Source: Gentiana macrophylla
Taxonomy: Eukaryota; Streptophyta; Magnoliopsida; Gentianales; Gentianaceae
Length of the DNA stretch: 64,000 bases
Reading direction: 5' to 3'
Assembly: GCA_026214975.1 (NCBI GenBank)
Contig: CM047809.1
Location: 28,117,477-28,181,476, forward strand
A program made the position numbers and the translations under genes. Positions 57,673-64,000 of the stretch are shown here, piece by piece. How positions within the stretch are numbered: the first letter of the stretch is position 1; each line of letters starts with the position of its first letter. Under the pieces are notes generated by a model, which was not told the origin of the DNA, did no database searches, and was given only the letters and a program-made list of their open reading frames with translations.

Positions 57673-58247
57673 GCTTGGACACAACTACAACACTACTCAC
57701 AGTCTCACACAAAGTAAGCAATACTACTAACCAATTCAACAAAAAGCTAAAACAAATAAACAATAATAGCTTTCTACAGCCAACAAACAACATTTTTTTT
57801 ACACAACAAACAACATCAATTTGAGGAAACAATTTAAGAAATGAAGAAATATCTACACAACAAACAACACTACAAGAATTCAGAAATTAACAATTTCAGA
57901 TTGGACAAACCTGTTCAAGCAATAGCACAAATCAAATCATCCCTTCTTTCAAATAGCACAAACCATCCATTCTTTCAAAATGGAAAACATCAATAAATTG
58001 AACCCTAGAAAATGAAATTGAGGTCAATAGATTAGTGTGTGTTCTCTCCCTCTTGTAGAATTAGTTTGGTGAAGATTGAAGAATAGAATATTAGGATTAT
58101 CTTGAACAATTACCTTGAATTTTTGGCGCAGAATTGAAGAATCAGTTGAAGAAAGCGATGCTGTTGGCTGTTGCTCCTTTGCGCTGCTCTGCTCCCTGCC
58201 GCTGAAGAAACAATGAGTTATTTTTTTTTAAAGACATAAATCAGGTT

Positions 58248-58250
58248 TAA

Positions 58251-58299
<49 letters not shown>

Positions 58300-58300
58300 T
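58248..58300. repeat. (ATT)n microsatellite
   Basis: About 17 units of ATT/TTA close to the right end of the hAT element. Confidence 0.95.
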
Positions 58301-58643
58301 CCTAAGATGGGCTGAACTAGTGGGCTACTGGGCTGGATTGCTATATACCTAATAAAAAAAAATTCTGGGTGGGCTTAGCCCACCCAAGTCTGAACGTAAG
58401 TCCGCCCTTGGTCGTAGATGCAGGAAGGTGGCCCATAGGGGTCCACAATGAAGATGCACACACACAAACTTGCAGTTCCAAAATGTTGTTAAAGGCACTA
58501 AAACATTACCAGGAGTTGGTGCAACATATCACCTTATTATTGCAGCAAAGGATGGGAATAGTCCACATCAGTATGTTGCTCAAGTTTTCATTGATGTAAC
58601 AAATTCTGTAAAACGTCTTGAATCCTTTAGTCAAGTGAGCTAA

Positions 58644-59231
58644 ATTGAACGTCTTATATCTAAAATATAATAAAATAATTAGTGAATTCATTTGTGCTTT
58701 CATTTTGCAGTTGTTCTATTCTGAGAAATTTTATTTTACGAAATCTATGTCAATGATCAATTCTTTCCGGAATCTATATTTTGATCTATATATGCACAAC
58801 AATAAAATAATTCTAAATTCAAAAAAACTTGTTCTCACATATAAATAATGGAAAATTAGGGATAATGACAAATAATCAAAATATTTTTAAGAATGGACAA
58901 ATATATATTTTTATGGGGAGAAAGACAATCGCGTAATTTTATAATGATAAGAACAAACAAATAATCCCGAAAATCGGTGATCTCCCGGTGAATCCCGAAA
59001 TAAGTGAATTTCGACAAAGAATTTTATTTGTGAATCCCGAATCGATGAATTTCGACAATGAATTTTGAAAATTAGTGAATATCGATGAGTGAATTTGCAA
59101 ATGAATTTAAACAATGAATTTCGATAAATGAATAAATAGTTTTGTCCTTAATGCGAAAGTTTCAAAAGATCGTTCTTCTGCATAATTGATGAAATATTTA
59201 TGTCATTCTCCTTCATTCCCCCTATTAATAA

Positions 59232-59277
<46 letters not shown>

Positions 59278-61524
59278 AGAGGAAACACATGCGATCTGCT
59301 TTAAACGTTAAATTTAAATTTTCATAATTGTATATCTTAAAGGAAAGTGGTTTGGTTCAATTCAAATTCATGATGAAATATTACCTATGAAACATTTTAT
59401 GTAATGTACAGAACAACTGGGTTTTTAAGAAATATGTTCATGACATGGAAACAGTATAAAATATTCAACAGCAAAGGTTTATTGAAGTAAAAAGAGATAA
59501 GAGAAAGTAGTTGAATGTACAAAATATAACACACCAGTTGGCGTCCAAGTCCAACATCAAACATTCCCTACTAATCCCTATTTTATTTCAAGCCAATGTA
59601 CCGTCCAAGGATCAAAAGAGTAGAGCATGTGGATTGGTCCCGGGTGATATTGTAAAAGTCGAACAATCAACTATTCTGAGTCCAAATGGCGAAGGTCAGA
59701 GCCTTGAGTCCTCATGAACCTGAACCGGCATTTCGAAGTTGGCCGGTGCAAGTGGCACACCGCAACATTAGACTGTTAATAAAGCTACAACCTGCAAGGT
59801 AGCAACAAAGGAAGTACTGCGCACTTAGCTCTCTTCACAAGGAAAGTCACGGTAAACTTCTAGAGAACAGGTGCAACATGATTCATAAAATGAAACCCGC
59901 AACCAATAACAAACGGGGACCATGAAATTGAAGTCCCAAAAAACTAATTTGTCGATTGCTACTTATATCTTGCCAATATTAACAATCATGCTTGCAGTTA
60001 ACTAAAAACATCACAACAAATGGTTGGACAGAACAACGTACAAACTGAGCACATTTCTTACATATATATCAATTAAAAGTACTCGTGCTGGCTGCACCTG
60101 TTCTGTAGAAGTTTGCTGGAGTCCTCTAAAGTAACAACAATTAAAAGGTGCCCAGAAATTTGTTTTTAAAAGGTGATGTTCTACATTTTTTGTTAAAAAG
60201 GTGCCCAACAATTAAAAGGTGTCCACTAACAAAAAAAAATGAAAGGTGCCCAACAATTAAAAGGTGCCTAGTAACAACAATAAATTGCTGGCACCTATTC
60301 TAAAGTAACAACAATTTAACCAACATCTAGAGAACAGGTGCTGGAGTCTTCTAAAGTAACAACAATTAAAATGTAATATGCTGGAGTCTAAATTGCTAAC
60401 ACTCTTTCATTCTAAATTGCTGTATTTCATTCAAGCACATTTCTTACATATGTATCAATTAAAAGTACTCGTTCTGTGATATCTAGACTGGCATTCGGAA
60501 AATCAAATGATAAAAAACTATAAAAGAAGTGGGAAAATTATAAACGCTTAAATAATTTTCAATTGCTAGAAAGCGGGAAAAAAAGAAAAGAAAATGTAAG
60601 AACATAATTTATAAGCTTGCAAAAACTTCAAATGCAGTTTCATATTTTTCATCTTCAAAAGGCCAACAGTCCACAGGTTAATGATTAAAATCAAAGCAGC
60701 AAAAAAGAGCAAAAAGAAACTAATCAAAATATATCAGAAATTGAAGGACTACAAAAATTGAAAGAATCGGTTTTTTAATTAGTAGAGGAGAAATAAAATT
60801 ATAGAAATCAAACCAAAAGAGGCCCGCAGTATCCATCCGATCTGATGTATCAAACTAAAACTAACAAAAAAAATGCACAACACCTTTCACATTGTAGTTT
60901 CACACCTTCCAACCAATATCTTTAATAATTCAGCATGAAGTGAATTCTAAGCTCTATTGCAGTCCGCAGATAAGAGCTTTAATTTGATTTTCCAATATAT
61001 TCTAACCCATCACACAAACAGCATTTTCATATTAAATTAGGTGGATATTAGTTCACCTAATACATAAAAACCAAAAAGCAGCATATGCCATGATGCCAAA
61101 TAGACATAACAAAATCTACATCTTAATTCAATCTCTGTGAAACAAACTCAGCTAATATCAACAGCAAGCTAAGAAATCAAGAATGGTTTGCTTATACCTA
61201 AAAAAATATAATATGCACAACAAAACCCATATCATCGATTACTACCTAATAAAGCTAAAAACTAATTTTCGGGGTGCAAAAATGGGAGATCTCCAACAAA
61301 AACCCTCAAATTATCAGCCAATAAGACAATTTATCGATAACCCGACAATCTAATCCACTATATTCGGCACAATATATGATTTTGAAGCATTTACTTTGAT
61401 CAGTTAGATGTGTATTAGTATTTGATACACATTCCAAATTGTAAAAATAGTCTAGCATGGATAATAGTGGGATTTGATACCTATTCTATTCAGACAAGCC
61501 AATCAAAAAAGCCAATGTATGAGC
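58644..61524. other. Unassigned AT-rich stretch downstream of the cystatin-like gene
   Basis: No coding region is supported. It contains an imperfect run of GTGAATTTCGA/ATGAATTTCGA motifs (58980-59130), a (TA)n microsatellite at about 59235-59272, and the duplicated block described at 60046-60478. The first few hundred bases may include the 3' untranslated region of the cystatin-like gene. Confidence 0.45.
60046..60478. repeat. Local duplications with AATTAAAAGGTGCCC motifs
   Basis: CACATTTCTTACATATATATC followed by AATTAAAAGTACTCGT occurs near 60050 and again, with one change, near 60434. GCTGGAGTCYTCTAAAGTAAC occurs near 60114 and 60344. Between them AACAATTAAAAGGTGCCC-type units recur at least four times (60133-60272). 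This is a short segmental duplication plus a degenerate tandem repeat. Confidence 0.75.
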
Positions 61525-61526
61525 TA

Positions 61527-63470
61527 CTCCCTCCGTCCCATAATACAAGACATTTTGGCCATTTCACACAGTTTAAGAAACTTTACAAATGAGTTACTGT
61601 TGGTCCCTTGGAAAGGCTAACACAAGTTTACTGAGGGGGGTGAATAAACTTGTCCCTAAAAGCTGGATTTAAAGCAAATTAAGGTTCGATTAAAAACTTG
61701 TGTGGAGTTAAGGTGACAAAGTCGAGATTAAGTCAAATTGACTAAAGTGGCGAGTCAACCGGCAATGGATATGATTTTAGCCTTTTTCTTGATCTTGTTA
61801 TTCTATTATGAAAATCGAGTGTTGTGAATCGACTTACGTGAATGTCGGTTGTATTGTGAGGAGTATAACAATCAAGTATCACAATCTTTGAATAAATGCG
61901 TAAAGTAAATAAGGCGGATATTATAGAGGTTCCAGGTGATGTAATCTTGTACGTCCTCTCTTCCCTCGTAGTGCGGAGGAAAATTCCACTAGAACTTCTT
62001 GAGGTGAATCATTATAAAAAGTCCTAAACAATAGTCCTTGGCTAATCCCTAGCTTCACTATCTAAACAGTTTGTAGAAACAGGTAGAATTGCTTTGCTCC
62101 TCAAATGCTTGAACCACTTTGGTCCTTAGAGGGTAGGATTGCCTCTTCACCACCTACCACCACAAACACAGTCTACCCGATCGCTTGTCACAATCGTCCT
62201 TGGCGAAACCTTCTCGGTTTGCTTCACGCCTAAAACCTTTGATGTAGAATCAAGGTTGGGCCGAGAATCAATAAGTTGATTCTTGTTTGTGGTTCTTCAA
62301 AGTGTTGAATTCTTGATAAATTCTTTGTAGCTTGAACACTTGAAGAAATACTAGATATGATCTTGTTATAGTTCGAGAGATGATAGCAATTTGAATAGAA
62401 TAGTGATGCACAAAATTGCTTGTTGATTATTGTATATGCTCTGTTTCATATATTTTTGTTGTTGGTGCAAAGTCTTCTATTTATAGTGTGAAGTCCAACG
62501 TTCATCCGCTTCAATTTGAATTGTATCAACGCTCATATCTTGCAACGGCTATATTTTACGACCGTTCATTGCATGTGTCGATAACTCATCCAATGAAATT
62601 GTTTTCTTTACAACGTTCATTTGTACTTTCGGTTTGTTGGATGGTGACTTATAAAACTCGAGTTTCCTTATCGCTTTTGTATCGAGTTTTTCTTTTGTCG
62701 GTTTCTAACCGACTTGAAGCATTAATCGATTTTACTCTTCTTCAAATATCGGTACTCTGTTTTCATCGATTATAATTGACTTAATCGAGTACACCATGAT
62801 TCATTATCATCTAAGAATTCATTGTCCTTATGATTCTTAGGTCTTCATACAAGATCCATAAAGTCGATTCAGTCACCACAATCTTGCACAAGTCCAACTT
62901 TCTGATCTCGACTTGTAATCTTCATAATCGAGTTTGAACCTCGCTTCTTCATTCTTCAATAATCGAGTTTGAACCCTCGAGTTCTTCGATCTTTAGATAA
63001 GTCAACTGATGTCAGAACTCTCAATAACTTACCTTCTTCGATTTCATGTAGGTGTATTCTAAGTCGGTTTGCTTGTCTCGATGATTTCGATTTTCTAAAT
63101 GATTTCCTGTTTTCAGTTTTACGACACATTAATAATTACAGTGCTTGTCTGATGTAACCTATACAAATATCAGACTCTAGTAAAACTTATACATTCAGTT
63201 CTAGACATCTTTTAGCTTTCCACTATAACAGCTGGCTTCAACACTTCATCAATGGGGTTAAGATAATATTTTAACACATAAGATGAATTATCATCAAAAC
63301 ATAAATTTTATTTCCAACAGTTACTTTTTAATGTTTCAAGGTAAAAATACAGTATTGTTTTTTGGGACAAACTAATAATATTGCATTGTTTAATGTGAAA
63401 TTGAAAATAATGCATTTAATATTGTATTAAAATTTGAGAAGTACTTATATTTTGGGACAGTACCACAAAA
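61527..63470. mobile_element. Stowaway-like MITE interrupted by a solo LTR
   Basis: CTCCCTCCGTCCCATAATAC at 61527 is a good Stowaway terminus with TA before it (61525-61526). After the inserted LTR the sequence resumes at 63325 and reaches a diverged complementary end TTATATTTTGGGACAG near 63455-63470. Without the insertion the MITE would be about 220 bp. The right border is uncertain. Confidence 0.65.
61598..63319. mobile_element. Solo LTR inside the Stowaway MITE
   Basis: Begins TGTTGGTCCCTTGG and ends TTTCCAACA, with matching TGTTGG/CCAACA ends. It is flanked by a perfect 5 bp duplication GTTAC (61593-61597 and 63320-63324). At 1722 bp there is no primer site with gag, no pol domain and no second LTR. 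A purine run ACTGAGGGGGGTGAATAAAC lies near the left end. The family is not assigned. Confidence 0.78.
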
Positions 63471-64000
63471 AAATTAAAATGCCCTACGAAAGAAGTACTT
63501 ACTACAAAGTCAGAAACCTTGGCAATAATAACTGCCACCAACATATTGTTTTTTAGTGTAGGGTTGAAAACAACTTTTATCCTTTTTTTATTTTTTTTCC
63601 CACAAATTCTCAGTGTTTCTTTTGTTTGTTGATTGTATCTTTCCGGTATTTATGATTCTACACACATGTTATGCAGTAAATTATCATGGGTTGTCAAATT
63701 TAGTAGGCATGATTTTATTCACACAATGATAAATCTTCTTCATCTTAGGGACTCTGAATTTTCACAATGTTTGGTGTTTATAGCAGGAGTTATATATTGA
63801 ATATATGAAGTTTTAGATTCTAATTGAGTAAACTATTCAGCGCCATCACAGAAGAGATTTGGCTTCTGCCAATGATGTGAAGTTCGAAAGATGTTGCTTG
63901 GTACTGAGATTTTATTTACTCATTGTGAACATAATGCAGAAGTTCAGTTTATAGATTGCTTTGAAGATGTATCTCCTACAATTGGTAAATACTTACTACC
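63471..64000. other. Right-edge stretch with possible host exon(s)
   Basis: No firm gene. On the plus strand CTATTCAG at 63840 and GTAAATAC at 63984 could be splice signals. Between them lie two open pieces, RRDLASANDVKFERC and, in another frame, HNAEVQFIDCFEDVSPTIG. I recognise neither. They may be exons of a gene running off the window. Confidence 0.25.

Larger units (their letters stand above)
54501..58410 (-). mobile_element. hAT transposon (TTF/DUF4371-type transposase), autonomous-sized
   Basis: The ends are CAAGGGCGGA (54501) and TCCGCCCTTG (58410), a perfect 10 bp terminal inverted repeat. They are flanked by ATCGTAGA (54493-54500) and GTCGTAGA (58411-58418), an 8 bp duplication with one mismatch. 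At 3910 bp it carries one transposase gene on the minus strand. It contains two microsatellites, (TA)n at 57594-57667 and (ATT)n at 58248-58300. The ends match the MITEs at 2764 and 5429 in type (CAGGGGCGGA). Confidence 0.93.
54361..58643 (+). pseudogene. Phytocystatin-like secreted protein, split by a hAT element
   Basis: The 5' part (54361-54500) starts MSPKFLFMIILSILAIRYSE, a clear signal peptide, followed by IPVDPNDPDIVD. After the transposon the frame resumes at 58419 with AGRWPIGVHNEDAHT, the counterpart of the plant cystatin helix (family: GKFAVxEHNKxA). Beyond a two-base frame change in a (CA)5 run (58457-58466) it reads LQFQNVVKGTK, YHLIIAAKDGN and YVAQVFIDV, ending SFSQVS with TAA at 58641. 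Total size would be about 120 residues, normal for a single-domain cysteine protease inhibitor. The inhibitory QxVxG loop is replaced by LPGVG and the C-terminal Pro-Trp is absent. No intron is needed. Confidence 0.88.

Noticed and set aside
57515..57832. Open frames of Ile-Tyr repeats on both strands
   Set aside because: They are translations of the (TA)n microsatellite.
1..64000. A previously undescribed multi-gene system
   Set aside because: Apart from one broken cystatin-like gene, every recognisable coding block belongs to a known transposable-element class, and no cluster of unknown intact genes is present.

Overview
This window looks like repeat-dominated nuclear DNA of a eudicot plant. 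The base composition is AT-rich. Almost every recognisable coding stretch belongs to a plant transposable-element family: Ty1/copia, Ty3/gypsy of Tekay/Del and Tat type, LINE ORF1 with DUF4283, CACTA, two kinds of hAT, a plant-mobile-domain element, TRIMs, SINEs, Stowaway and Tourist MITEs. The one host-type gene I recognise is a secreted phytocystatin-like gene, and it is broken. The species cannot be named from the sequence. I see no true tRNA, rRNA, CRISPR or bacterial-type gene.

Layout. 1-1740: two degraded copia 3' ends on the minus strand. 1741-7069: AT-rich DNA with four MITEs (2764-3021, 4954-5249, 5429-5632, 6583-6873). 7070-14291: a minus-strand copia element opened by two insertions, a solo LTR (7507-12258, itself holding a 3.4 kb CACTA element at 7671-11041) and a 350 bp TRIM (12552-12901). 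15223-19865: a nearly complete young Ale-like copia element. 20781-30074: a minus-strand Tekay-like chromovirus in a tandem LTR-internal-LTR-partial internal-partial LTR arrangement. 30996-31466: a SINE and a second TRIM. 31467-39435: a non-autonomous LTR element whose 3' LTR is split by an ORF1-only LINE, which is split in turn by another LTR element. 39737-49514: a complete-length Tat gypsy element with a 5 bp target duplication and an antisense, intron-containing extra ORF. 49530-53700: an Ac-type hAT fragment containing a SINE, followed by a plant-mobile-domain element. 54361-58643: the cystatin-like gene split by a 3.9 kb hAT element (54501-58410). 61527-63470: a Stowaway MITE split by a 1.7 kb solo LTR.

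None of the larger elements appears fully intact: each has stops, frameshifts or deletions. The value of the window lies in its nesting. Exact target-site duplications let the order of insertion be read at many junctions, and in two cases (copia integrase at 7502/12264 and cystatin at 54500/58418) the interrupted codons rejoin across the insertion.

No gene system working as a unit is evident. The most notable observations are the disrupted cystatin with a second, microsatellite-type frameshift; the candidate mother element of the two small hAT MITEs; a cluster of six near-identical palindromes spaced about two or four helical turns apart in the Tekay LTR; the tandem Tekay array with a microhomology deletion junction; and LTR divergence in the Tat element confined to one short patch.
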